The notes under the pieces: generated by a model
Database searches by the model: none
What the model saw: only the letters and a program-made list of their open reading frames with translations
Told to the model about the DNA's origin: nothing
In this document: piece by piece, positions 54,604 to 63,034 of the stretch
How the letters are laid out: the number at the start of each line of letters is the position of its first letter
How positions within the stretch are numbered: position 1 is the stretch's first letter
Position numbers and translations under genes: made by a program
Source of the DNA: Aeromicrobium sp. Sec7.5
GTDB lineage: Bacteria > Actinomycetota > Actinomycetes > Propionibacteriales > Nocardioidaceae
Reading direction: 5' to 3'
Length of the DNA: 64,000 bases
NCBI RefSeq assembly: GCF_036867135.1
Contig: NZ_JBAJIJ010000001.1
Coordinates: 248,001 to 312,000 of the forward strand

Positions 54604-55941
54604 GTGACGCAGAACACCTTTTCCGGAAGCCCCGCGAACGAGGCGACCACGCCGGTCGCCGACCCGTCCCGCGGCCCCCGGCCGCGCTCCGGCCCTCTCG
54701 CAGGCGTCAAGATCGCCGACTTCTGCTGGATGGGGGTCGGCGCCGTCGCCACCCGCCTGCTGGCCGACTTCGGCGCCGACGTGATCAAGATCGAGAACCG
54801 CAAGCGCCTCGACACCCCGCGCCGCCTCCCGATCTACAAGGGCGAGGTGCGGTCCTACGGTGCCGAGGAGGCGAACCCCGACCCCAACAAGGGCGGGCTG
54901 TTCAACAACTACTCGCGCAACAAGCTCGGCGTCACGGTCGACATGGGCGATCCCCGCGGCCGTGAGCTCGTGCACGACCTCATCGAGCACTGCGGGATCG
55001 TCACCGAGAACTTCGCCCCGGGCGTCATGGAGAAGTGGAACCTCACCTACCCGGAGCTCCGCGAGATCCGCGACGACGTGATCTTCGCCCGCATGAGCGG
55101 GTACGGCCACTCCGGTCCGCAGGCGCACTACCGCAGCTACGGCCCCGTCGTGCAGGCCGTCAGCGGCCTGTCGTTCAACAGCGGCCTGCCCGGACGCGAG
55201 CCGTCGGGCTGGGGCCTGTCGTACATGGACAACCAGGCGGCCTACTACAACTCGGCCGGCCTGATGCTCGCCATCTACCAGCGCATGCTGACCGGCCAGG
55301 GAACCGAGGTCGACGTGTCGGCCGTGGAGGCCGGCATCGGCCTGCTCGGCTCGGACCTGCTCGACACCGTCGTGAACGATCGCCCCAGCCGCCGGCCCGA
55401 CTACCCGCGCGGCAACCGGCTCGAGCACCCCGATGCGGCCCCGCACGGCGTCTATCCCGCGTCGGGCGAGGACCAGTGGATCGCGATCGCCGTCTTCTCC
55501 GACGACGACTGGAAGTCGCTCCAGGTCGCGATGGGCGATCCGGCGTGGGCCGGCGAGCCGCGCTTCGCGACCGCCGCCGACCGGGTCGCGCACCACGACG
55601 AGCTCGACGTCCTGCTGGCCGGCTGGACGCGCGACCAGGGCAAACACGACCTGATGGAGAAGCTGCAGCGCGCGGGCATCGCGGCCGGAGCAGTCCAGAA
55701 CGCCCAGGACCTGGCCGAGCACGACCCCCAGATCGCGGCACGCGGCACGTTCTTCGAGCTGGACCACCCCGTGATCGGCCCGGCCCTCTTCGAGGGATTC
55801 CCCGGACAGCTCGGCACCTCCCGTCCTGACCACTGGCGCTCGGCGCCCCTGCTCGGCGAGGACAACGACTTCGTCTTCGGCGAGCTTCTGGGGCGCGACG
55901 CCGACACGTTGGCCCAGCTCGCGGCCGAAGGAGTGATCTGA
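54604..55941 (+). CDS. Class III CoA-transferase, catalytic subunit
   Basis: A 445-residue CaiB/BaiF transferase that moves CoA between carboxylic acids. Family order is normal: LAGVKIADFCWMGVG, GADVIKIENRKRLD, NKLGVTVDMGDPRGREL, ENFAPGVMEKW, and YMDNQAAYYNSAGL, where Asp209 aligns with the covalent-intermediate aspartate of formyl-CoA transferase. TGQGTEVDVSAVEAGIG and AGAVQNAQDLAEHDPQ follow. Next to it is a related subunit lacking this aspartate, so a heterodimer is likely. GTG start, probably leaderless. Confidence 0.9.
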   Translation: MTQNTFSGSPANEATTPVADPSRGPRPRSGPLAGVKIADFCWMGVGAVATRLLADFGADVIKIENRKRLDTPRRLPIYKGEVRSYGAEEANPDPNKGGLFNNYSRNKLGVTVDMGDPRGRELVHDLIEHCGIVTENFAPGVMEKWNLTYPELREIRDDVIFARMSGYGHSGPQAHYRSYGPVVQAVSGLSFNSGLPGREPSGWGLSYMDNQAAYYNSAGLMLAIYQRMLTGQGTEVDVSAVEAGIGLLGSDLLDTVVNDRPSRRPDYPRGNRLEHPDAAPHGVYPASGEDQWIAIAVFSDDDWKSLQVAMGDPAWAGEPRFATAADRVAHHDELDVLLAGWTRDQGKHDLMEKLQRAGIAAGAVQNAQDLAEHDPQIAARGTFFELDHPVIGPALFEGFPGQLGTSRPDHWRSAPLLGEDNDFVFGELLGRDADTLAQLAAEGVI

Positions 55942-57122
55942 TGGCTTCCGCCCAGCTGCTCGGCGGCTCCAGCCCCGTCCAGCACCTCACCGTCGTGGAG
56001 CTCGCACAGACCCCGGCCGGCGAGCAGACCGGCAAGTTCGTCGCCGACCTCGGCGCGCGCGTCGTCAAGGTCGAGCCGCCGGGAGGCGTCGCCAGCCGTC
56101 ACGTCGGGCCGTTCGTGCGCGGCCAGGAGGACGTCGACCACAGCCTGGAGTTCTGGACCTACAACTCCAGCAAGTCCAGCCAGGTCGTCGACGCGACGCA
56201 GGTCGAGGACCGTGCGGCCTTCGCGGCCCTGCTGGCCGAGGCGCAGATCCTCGTGGTCGAGGACCGCGCGTGGCTGAGCGAGCTGGGGGTCGACCTCGAC
56301 GAGCTGCTCGAGCAGCGTCCCGACCTCATCGTCGTCGCCGTGACGCCGTTCGGCCTGACGGGCCCGTGGCAGGACTACCGCACGAGCGACCTGGTGGCCC
56401 TGGCCGCCGGTGGGCTGCTCAACAGCTGCGGGTACGACGATCACTCGATCCCGCCGATCCGACCCGGTGGCAACCAGGGGTTCCAGCTCGGCGCGAGCTT
56501 CAGCTGGTGCGCCCTCCTGCTGGCGCTCATCGAGCGTCAGCGCACGGGGCTGGGCCAGCTCGTCGACATCTCGCTCCACGAGTCCAACGCGGTCAGCTGT
56601 GAGCTCGCGAACCCGTACTGGTTCTACCCGAAGGCCATCGTGCAGCGGCAGACCTGCCGGCACGCCCAGCCCGAGCCGACCCAGTCGGCGCTGTTCGAGT
56701 GCGGCGACGGGAACTACGTCTACTTCGCCCTGATCCTCTCCGAGCAGAAGGCCTGGTCGACGCTGCTGGCCTGGATGGTCGACCTCGACATGGCCGCGGA
56801 CCTCACCGACCCGGCCTACCAGGACATCGCCTACCGGCAGCAGGAGTTCAGCCACGTGCAGGAGCTCATCGAGGTCTTCTGCCTCGTGCAGGACGCCGAC
56901 ACGGTCTACCACGAGGGACAGCGCCGCGGCCTGCCGATCGGACGCCTCAACGCCTTCGAGGACCTGCCGAACGACGTGCACCTGCAGGAGCGGGGATTCT
57001 TCGTCGACCTGCCGACGCCCGAGGGCGATGCCGTGACCTACCCCGGTCTGCCGTACCGCTTCTCGTCGTTCGAGACCACGCCGGGCCGACCGCCGAGCCT
57101 GGGGGAGGGCGACCATGAGTGA
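55941..57122 (+). CDS. Class III CoA-transferase, probably non-catalytic partner subunit
   Basis: A 393-residue CaiB/BaiF protein: LTVVELAQTPAGEQTGKFVADL, GARVVKVEPPGG, and TGLGQLVDISLHESNAVS. In the position of the catalytic aspartate it reads RPGGNQGF, with Gly177 where its neighbour has Asp209. Unequal pairs like this form the heterodimeric succinyl-CoA transferase BbsEF of toluene degradation. ATG overlaps the upstream stop by 1 base; its own end overlaps the thiolase by 8 bases. Confidence 0.88.
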   Translation: MASAQLLGGSSPVQHLTVVELAQTPAGEQTGKFVADLGARVVKVEPPGGVASRHVGPFVRGQEDVDHSLEFWTYNSSKSSQVVDATQVEDRAAFAALLAEAQILVVEDRAWLSELGVDLDELLEQRPDLIVVAVTPFGLTGPWQDYRTSDLVALAAGGLLNSCGYDDHSIPPIRPGGNQGFQLGASFSWCALLLALIERQRTGLGQLVDISLHESNAVSCELANPYWFYPKAIVQRQTCRHAQPEPTQSALFECGDGNYVYFALILSEQKAWSTLLAWMVDLDMAADLTDPAYQDIAYRQQEFSHVQELIEVFCLVQDADTVYHEGQRRGLPIGRLNAFEDLPNDVHLQERGFFVDLPTPEGDAVTYPGLPYRFSSFETTPGRPPSLGEGDHE

Positions 57123-58308
57123 CGCGACCTGGAAGCCCGGCGCCTGCTCGATCGTGGGCATCGGCGCGACCGACTTCTCCAAGGCGTCCGGCCGTTCGCC
57201 CCTGACCCTCGCGGCCCAGGCGAGCCGCGCGGCCCTGGCCGACGCGGGCATCGACCCGCGCCAGGTCGACGGCATCGTGCGCTGCGACATGGACCTCGTC
57301 TCGGCGCCGGCCCTGGCCGACTCGCTCGGCGTCGCCGACCTCACGTACTGGGGCGAGGCCGGGCCCGGTGGCTCCGGTCCTGCCGCGATGGTCGGACAGG
57401 CCGTCGCGGCCGTCCAGGCCGGGCTCGCGACGACCGTCGTGGTGTTCCGCTCGCTCAACGGGCGCTCCGGCAACCGCTACGGCCTGGTCGGCGAGCGCGG
57501 CGCGACCGGCGGCGACGGCAGCTACGAGGAGTTCTTCCTCCCCTACGGCATGCAGACCGCGGGCCAGTTCTTCGCGGTCGCCGCACGGCGCTACGCGCAC
57601 GAGCACGGCCTCTCGATCGACGGGCTCGCGCACGGGCTGGGCTCGATCGCGCTCGCCAGCCGCGCCCACGCCAACCGCAACCCGGACGCACAGTTCTTCC
57701 AGCGCACCATGACGCGCGACGACTACCTCGCCTCGCGCATGCTGGCCGACCCGTTGCGGCTGTTCGACTTCTGCCTCGAGTCCGACGGCGCGGCCGCCGT
57801 CGTCGTCACCACGACGGAGCGGGCCCGCGACCTGGCCGGGTCGGCCGTGCCGATCCTCTCGGTCGCCCAGGGCACGGGCCACGGCGTCCAGCCCGGGCAG
57901 ATGTTCCCCGCGCTGCTGCGCCCGTCGATCACGTCGTGGCCCTCCGCGGCCGCCGCGCCCACCCTGTTCGGCCGGGCCGGCATCTCCGCGGGCGACGTCG
58001 ACGTCGCCCAGGTCTACGACTGCTTCACGATCACGGTGCTGATCCAGCTCGAGGACTACGGCTTCGTGGCCCCCGGCCAGGCGGCCCACCTCGCGGAGTC
58101 CGACCTGTCGGTCGGCGGTCTCCTGCCGCTCAACACGAGTGGCGGCCATCTCTCCGAGGCGTACATCCATGGCATGAACCACGTCCTGGAGGGGGTCCGC
58201 CAGGTCCGCGGCACCTCCACGAACCAGGTCGAGGGCGCCGAGATCAGCTTCGTCACCTCGGCGCCGCCCCCCGGCGCCAGTGCCCTCGTCCTGGGAGCAG
58301 ACCGATGA
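57115..58308 (+). CDS. SCP-x/Ltp2-type thiolase-fold protein lacking the nucleophilic cysteine
   Basis: A 397-residue thiolase-fold protein. At the usual Cys position it has AGPGGSG (residues 83-88), no cysteine. VYDCFTITVLIQLEDYGF and GGHLSEAYIHGMNHVLEG are close to the Ltp2 aldolases, which act as retro-aldolases in steroid side-chain degradation with a DUF35 partner. It is followed by a DUF35 gene (ATGA), which fits an Ltp2-ChsH2-like complex. A plain thiolase reaction is unlikely. Confidence 0.85.
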   Translation: MSDATWKPGACSIVGIGATDFSKASGRSPLTLAAQASRAALADAGIDPRQVDGIVRCDMDLVSAPALADSLGVADLTYWGEAGPGGSGPAAMVGQAVAAVQAGLATTVVVFRSLNGRSGNRYGLVGERGATGGDGSYEEFFLPYGMQTAGQFFAVAARRYAHEHGLSIDGLAHGLGSIALASRAHANRNPDAQFFQRTMTRDDYLASRMLADPLRLFDFCLESDGAAAVVVTTTERARDLAGSAVPILSVAQGTGHGVQPGQMFPALLRPSITSWPSAAAAPTLFGRAGISAGDVDVAQVYDCFTITVLIQLEDYGFVAPGQAAHLAESDLSVGGLLPLNTSGGHLSEAYIHGMNHVLEGVRQVRGTSTNQVEGAEISFVTSAPPPGASALVLGADR

Positions 58309-58733
58309 CCGACCCGCAGGCAGCACCTCTCCTCCCCGTCACCGACGACGTCGACACCGGCGAGTTCTTCGCCGCGGCGGCGCGCGGTGAGCTGGCGATC
58401 CGCGTGTGCGGGGAGTGCCGCGTCGACCTGCACCTGCCCCGCGAGAACTGCCCGCGGTGCGGCGCGTTCACCCGCGAGTGGCGCACCGTCGGCCCCACCG
58501 GGACGCTCTACAGCTGGACCGTGGTCGAGCACCAGGTCCACCCGGCCTACCCCGTGCCCTACACCGTCGTGCTCGTCGAGCTCGACGACGCGAAGGACGT
58601 GCGCCTGCTCGGCCGCATCGACGGGCGGCCCGCCCTCGAGATCGGCCAGCCCATGCAGGCGTGGTTCGAGCAGATCGGTGACGTGACGCTGCCCCAGTGG
58701 CGCCCCACCTCGTCCCAGGAGGAGAACGCATGA
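58305..58733 (+). CDS. DUF35 zinc-ribbon/OB-fold protein 1
   Basis: A 142-residue protein with an N-terminal helix, a zinc ribbon (RVCGECRVDLHLPRENCPRCG) and an OB fold (VGPTGTLYSWTVVEH, VVLVELDD). DUF35 proteins bind CoA esters and stabilise thiolase-like enzymes. It overlaps the thiolase-fold gene upstream and the second DUF35 gene downstream, suggesting it is the partner of the former. Confidence 0.9.
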   Translation: MTDPQAAPLLPVTDDVDTGEFFAAAARGELAIRVCGECRVDLHLPRENCPRCGAFTREWRTVGPTGTLYSWTVVEHQVHPAYPVPYTVVLVELDDAKDVRLLGRIDGRPALEIGQPMQAWFEQIGDVTLPQWRPTSSQEENA

Positions 58734-59155
58734 CCGCGACCATCACATGGGTCGATCCATCCCTCGTCATCGACCCGACCGCGAGCGACGTGCAGCTCGC
58801 CGGCGCGCGGTGCACCGCGTGCGGCACCACGATGTTCCCGTTCCTGGGCGGCTGCCCGAAGTGCGGCGGCAGCGACATGGAGCGCGTCGCCCTCCCCACC
58901 ACCGGCACCCTGTGGTCGTACACCGTGCAGTACTTCGAGCCCAAGGCCCCGTACCGCGGTCTCGAGCCGTTCGAGCCCTTCGGCGTCGGCTACGTCGACC
59001 TCGGTGACGTCTGCGTCGAGACCCGGCTCACGGTCAACGACCCGGCGGCGCTCTCGCTCAACATGCCCATGCGACTCGTGACCATCACGGCGTTCCTCGA
59101 CGGCGACCAGCCCGTCCAGACCTTCGCCTTCGCCCCCCAGGAGGACAAGTCATGA
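58730..59155 (+). CDS. DUF35 zinc-ribbon/OB-fold protein 2
   Basis: A 141-residue DUF35 protein: zinc ribbon RCTACGTTMFPFLGGCPKCG and OB fold LPTTGTLWSYTVQYF, PFEPFGVGYVDLGD. It overlaps the following thiolase (ATGA) and is its likely partner, so the operon encodes two thiolase-DUF35 pairs in mirrored order (thiolase-DUF35, DUF35-thiolase). The AGGAGGAGAA before ATG 58730 is a strong ribosome site. Confidence 0.9.
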   Translation: MTATITWVDPSLVIDPTASDVQLAGARCTACGTTMFPFLGGCPKCGGSDMERVALPTTGTLWSYTVQYFEPKAPYRGLEPFEPFGVGYVDLGDVCVETRLTVNDPAALSLNMPMRLVTITAFLDGDQPVQTFAFAPQEDKS

Positions 59156-60300
59156 GCTCGGACGTCGCGATCGTCGGCATCGGGATCCACCCGTTCGGCC
59201 GCACCGAGGGCGTGAGCGGACGCGCCCAGGGCGCCTTCGCCGCCCGTCAGGCCCTGGCCGACGCCGGCGTGCAGTGGTCCGACATCCAGTTCGCCTACGG
59301 CGGCAGCGCGGCGGCCGGCGACGCCGACTCCCTCGTCTCGGAGCTCGGGCTCACCGGCATGCCGTTCATCAACGTCAGCAACGGCTGCGGCACGGGCGGC
59401 TCCGCGCTGATCTCGGCCCGCAGCGCCCTGCTGTCGGGCCAGTACGACCTCGGCATGGTCGTCGGGTTCGACAAGCACCCGCGGGGTGCGTTCGCCGCGA
59501 AGCCCTCCAGCCTCGGCATCGGCGACTGGTACGGCGAGACCGGGATGATGATCACGACGCAGTTCTTCGCCCAGAAGATCGTGCGCTACATGGAGCAGCA
59601 CGACATCGGCGAGGAGACGCTCGCCGCCGTCGCGGAGAAGTCGTTCTCCCTCGGTGCCGCCAACCCGAACGCCTGGCGTCGCACGCCGATGTCGCGCCAG
59701 CAGATCCTGGACGCACCGATGGTCAACCACCCGCTGACGCAGTACATGTTCTGCTCGCCCGGCGAGGGCGGCGTCGCCCTCGTGCTGGCGCGCGGCGAGG
59801 TGGCCCACCAGTACAGCGCCAACCCGATCTACCTGCGCTCGGCGGAGTTCCGCTCGCGCCGCTTCGGCTCGTTCGAGGTCTTCAGCCCGTGGACGACGCC
59901 CGAGACGCTGTCCGGCCCGACCGCCGACTCCGCCGAGGCCGCGTTCGCGTCGGCCGGCATCGGCCCGGACGAGATCGACGTCGCCCAGATCCAGGACACC
60001 GAGTCCGGTGCCGAGATCATGCACATGGCCGAGACCGGCCTGTGCGCGCACGGCGACCAGGAGAAGCTGATCCTCGGCGGCGAGACCCGCCCCGACGGCT
60101 CGCTGCCGATCAACACCGACGGCGGCGTGATCGCCAACGGGGAGCCGATCGGGGCCACCGGGCTCCGTCAGGTCTTCGAGTCGGTGCTGCAGCTCCGGGG
60201 CGACGCGGGCGACCGCCAGGTGCCCGGCAACCCCAAGACCGGCTTCACGCACGTGTACGGCGCACCCGGCATCAGCGCCTGCACCGTGCTGAGCCGCTGA
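59152..60300 (+). CDS. Thiolase-family acetyl-CoA acetyltransferase (lipid-transfer-protein type)
   Basis: A 382-residue thiolase with the nucleophile in NVSNGCGTGGSA (Cys79). The later motif is ANGEPIGATGLRQV, where the usual histidine of GHPIGATG is glutamate, as in other actinobacterial lipid-transfer thiolases. QDTESGAEIMHMAETGLC is another family block. It probably performs thiolytic cleavage of a beta-ketoacyl-CoA with the DUF35 subunit encoded just before it. Confidence 0.9.
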   Translation: MSSDVAIVGIGIHPFGRTEGVSGRAQGAFAARQALADAGVQWSDIQFAYGGSAAAGDADSLVSELGLTGMPFINVSNGCGTGGSALISARSALLSGQYDLGMVVGFDKHPRGAFAAKPSSLGIGDWYGETGMMITTQFFAQKIVRYMEQHDIGEETLAAVAEKSFSLGAANPNAWRRTPMSRQQILDAPMVNHPLTQYMFCSPGEGGVALVLARGEVAHQYSANPIYLRSAEFRSRRFGSFEVFSPWTTPETLSGPTADSAEAAFASAGIGPDEIDVAQIQDTESGAEIMHMAETGLCAHGDQEKLILGGETRPDGSLPINTDGGVIANGEPIGATGLRQVFESVLQLRGDAGDRQVPGNPKTGFTHVYGAPGISACTVLSR

Positions 60301-60333
60301 CGACTTCATCGACCACTACACCCAGGAGACGAC

Positions 60334-61641
60334 ATGACGTGGGGATTCGAGACCGACGCGGAGTACCAGAAGGACCTGGACTGGGCCGAGGAGCTCGTCC
60401 GGACCGAGATCGAGCCGCTCGACCAGATCGTCGAGCACGCGTGGGACGTGAACGACCCCGTGCGCAACGCCCTGATCCGACCCCTGCAGGAGAAGGTCCG
60501 CGAGCGCAACCTCTGGGCCTGCCACCTCGGACCGGAGCTCGGCGGCCAGGGCTACGGCCAGCTCAAGCTCGCGCTGCTCAACGAGGTGCTGGGTCACACG
60601 CACGCCGGCCCCGTCGTCTTCGGCAACCACGCGCCGGACTCGGGCAACGGTGAGATCCTCGCGCACTACGGCACCCCGGAGCTCAAGGAGCGCTACCTCA
60701 AGCCGCTCATCGACAACGAGATCGCCTCCTGCTACTCGATGACCGAGCCGCAGGGCGGGTCCGACCCGACCGCGTTCGTGACCCGCGCGTTCGACGACGG
60801 GGACAGCTGGGTCCTGTCGGGCCAGAAGTGGTTCTCCTCGCACGCCCGCTTCTCGAGCTTCTTCATCGTCATGGCGGTCACCGACCCTGAGGCCGACCGC
60901 CACCGTCGGGCCTCGATGTTCGTGGTGCCGGCCGACACCCCCGGCATCGAGATCATCCGCAACGTCGGCGTCTACGGCCACGACGAGGTCGAGGGCACGC
61001 ACGCCTACGTGCAGTACAACGACGTGCGCATCCCGAAGGACCACATCCTCGGCAACCGCGGCGAGGGTTTCGCCGTGGCGCAGACCCGCCTCGGCGGCGG
61101 GCGCATCCACCACGCGATGCGCACCGTCGGACTCGTGCGCGAGTCGATCGACATGATGCTCGAGCGCTCCGTGTCGCGCCGCAGCGGCGAGGGCACGCTG
61201 GCCGATCGGCAGCTCGTCAAGACGATGATCGCCGACTCGTGGATCCAGTACCAGCAGTTCCGCCTGCTCGTGCTGCAGACCGCGTGGAAGATCGATCAGT
61301 ACCAGGACTACCGCAAGGTCATCGCCGACATCTCGGCCGTCAAGGCCGCGATGCCCAAGGTGCTCAGCGATGTCGTCGGCCGGGCCATCCAGCTGCATGG
61401 CTCGCTCGGCATCTCGACCGAGCTGCCCCTGGGGCAGTGGTCGGCGGAGGCCCACCACATGGCCCTCGCCGACGGTGCGACCGAGCTGCACCAGCTGCAG
61501 GTCGCCAAGCAGCTGCTCCGGGGCGCCACGCCGGCCCCGGGCCTGTTCCCGACCCGCCACAAGATCGCCCTGCGTGAGGCCGCCGAGCTCAAGTTCGGTG
61601 ACCGGCTCGCCTCGCTCGACGACCTGGTCGGTGCTGAATGA
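60334..61641 (+). CDS. Acyl-CoA dehydrogenase, ACAD10/11-like
   Basis: A 435-residue acyl-CoA dehydrogenase: CYSMTEPQGGSDPTAFVTRA, WFSSHARFSSFFIVM, GGGRIHHAMRTVG and IQLHGSLGISTELPL. The end reads ALADGATELHQLQVAKQLLR, the ADGPxEVH-like form seen in ACAD10/11 and LvaC rather than the YEGT-type glutamate motif of classical dehydrogenases. The next gene encodes an ACAD10/11-type kinase, with which it would convert a 4-hydroxyacyl-CoA to its enoyl-CoA. Confidence 0.9.
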   Translation: MTWGFETDAEYQKDLDWAEELVRTEIEPLDQIVEHAWDVNDPVRNALIRPLQEKVRERNLWACHLGPELGGQGYGQLKLALLNEVLGHTHAGPVVFGNHAPDSGNGEILAHYGTPELKERYLKPLIDNEIASCYSMTEPQGGSDPTAFVTRAFDDGDSWVLSGQKWFSSHARFSSFFIVMAVTDPEADRHRRASMFVVPADTPGIEIIRNVGVYGHDEVEGTHAYVQYNDVRIPKDHILGNRGEGFAVAQTRLGGGRIHHAMRTVGLVRESIDMMLERSVSRRSGEGTLADRQLVKTMIADSWIQYQQFRLLVLQTAWKIDQYQDYRKVIADISAVKAAMPKVLSDVVGRAIQLHGSLGISTELPLGQWSAEAHHMALADGATELHQLQVAKQLLRGATPAPGLFPTRHKIALREAAELKFGDRLASLDDLVGAE

Positions 61642-62738
61642 GTGAGACCACGACGAGCGCCGAGGCCACGACCGAGACCGCTCCGGTCCGGGCGGGCGAG
61701 GAGCTCGACTGGCCGAAGCTCGAGGCGTACCTGCGCGAGCACGTCGACGGCCTCGAGGGTGAGTTCTCGGTGCTGCAGTTCCCGCGCGGCTCGGCCAACC
61801 TGACCTACCAGGTCACGATCGGCGACACCCGTCTCGTGGTGCGCCGTCCTCCCTTCGGGCAGGTCGCGCCGGGCGCGCACGACATGGTGCGCGAGTACCG
61901 CGTGCTGTCGAAGCTCCACGCGCAGTTCGACCGTGCCCCGAGGGCGCTGGCCCTCTGCGAGGACGTCGACGTCATCGGCGCGCCGTTCCTCGTCTCGGAG
62001 TACCGCTCCGGCGTCGTGATCTGGAACGAGATCCCGGAGACGATGGCGCACCACGCGGACGCGGGCCGGGCCGTCGGCCTCGCCGTCGCGGAGGCCCTGG
62101 CCGACCTGCACGACGTCGACCCCGAGGCCGTCGGCCTCGCCGACCTCGGGCGCCCGGAGGGCTACCTCGAGCGCCAGGTCGGCGGCTGGCTCAAGCGCTG
62201 GGCCGCCGTGGCCGAGGACGGCAAGGAGGTCGTCGCCGAGGTCGGCGAGCGCCTGCGCGAGCTGCTCCCGGACCGTGCCTCGGGCGCGATCATCCACAAC
62301 GACTTCAAGATCGACAACTGCCAGTTCGCCGTCGACGATCCCGATCGGGTGGCCTCGGTCTTCGACTGGGACATGGCCACGCTCGGCGACCCGCTGGCCG
62401 ATCTCGGCACGCTGCTCAACTACTGGCCCGAGGAAGGCGCGCAGGGCGCGATCGCGCTCCCGGGGATCGAGAAGCTCGGGCTGCCGTCGAAGGCCGAGCT
62501 GGTCGAGCGCTACGCCCAGCGGCGTGGTCTTGACCTGACGCGCGAGGACCTGCTCTGGTACGAGGCCCTCGGCTGCTGGAAGACGGCCATCATCATGCAA
62601 CAGCTGTACATGCGATGGGTCCGTGGCGAGTCCACCGATCCCCGCATGGGGGAGCGCGGTGGACCCGTCGCCTCCCTGGCTCGACGAGCACTGGACTTGC
62701 TGGACGGCGTCCAGCCCCACGGAAGGAACGTGTCATGA
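61638..62738 (+). CDS. Acyl-CoA-linked phosphotransferase (ACAD10/11-type kinase domain)
   Basis: A 366-residue aminoglycoside-phosphotransferase-fold kinase: LQFPRGSANLTYQV (phosphate loop), RLVVRRPPFG, IIHNDFKIDNCQF with the catalytic Asp and VFDWDMATLGDPLADLG. The VVRRPP..HDMVREYRVL and VIGAPFLVSEY stretches are typical of the kinase half of human ACAD10/11, which phosphorylates 4-hydroxyacyl-CoAs. Coupled to the dehydrogenase (ATGA) and to the small protein downstream. Confidence 0.9.
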   Translation: MSETTTSAEATTETAPVRAGEELDWPKLEAYLREHVDGLEGEFSVLQFPRGSANLTYQVTIGDTRLVVRRPPFGQVAPGAHDMVREYRVLSKLHAQFDRAPRALALCEDVDVIGAPFLVSEYRSGVVIWNEIPETMAHHADAGRAVGLAVAEALADLHDVDPEAVGLADLGRPEGYLERQVGGWLKRWAAVAEDGKEVVAEVGERLRELLPDRASGAIIHNDFKIDNCQFAVDDPDRVASVFDWDMATLGDPLADLGTLLNYWPEEGAQGAIALPGIEKLGLPSKAELVERYAQRRGLDLTREDLLWYEALGCWKTAIIMQQLYMRWVRGESTDPRMGERGGPVASLARRALDLLDGVQPHGRNVS

Positions 62739-63028
62739 AGGTCGGACAGCGACTCAGGAGCGCCGTGTGCGCGACCAACGTGGTCGTCGTGCGGGCCGCC
62801 GACGTCACCCTCGCCTGCGGCGGGGCCGAGGTCGTCGAGAAGCTCGAGGGTGATCCCTCGGGCGACGTGGCCCCCGGCCACGACGGCGGAACCCAGCTCG
62901 GCAAGCGCTACACCCACGCGGCATCCGGCCTCGAGGTCATGTGCGTCGCCGGTGGCGACGGCTCGCTCTCGGTCGACGGCGAGATCCTCGAGCTCAAGGC
63001 GGCCAAGTCGCTGCCGGCATCGGACTGA
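62735..63028 (+). CDS. Small cysteine-containing protein of unknown function
   Basis: A 97-residue protein, beginning MKVGQRLRSAVCATNVVVVR, with AADVTLACGGAEVVEKLEG, LGKRYTHAASGLEVMCVAG and the end LELKAAKSLPASD. Small proteins of this pattern are adjacent to acyl-CoA ligases in actinobacteria, from memory. In the lva operon of Pseudomonas putida a small protein (LvaB) is needed by the kinase; this one stands in the same place, but I cannot show homology. ATGA overlap with the kinase. Confidence 0.7.
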   Translation: MKVGQRLRSAVCATNVVVVRAADVTLACGGAEVVEKLEGDPSGDVAPGHDGGTQLGKRYTHAASGLEVMCVAGGDGSLSVDGEILELKAAKSLPASD

Positions 63029-63034
63029 CGTGCC

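Noticed and set aside
53569..55833. A 754-residue version of the second GntR regulator
   Set aside because: The extra sequence is antisense to the CoA-transferase; the GntR domain begins after ATG 54414.
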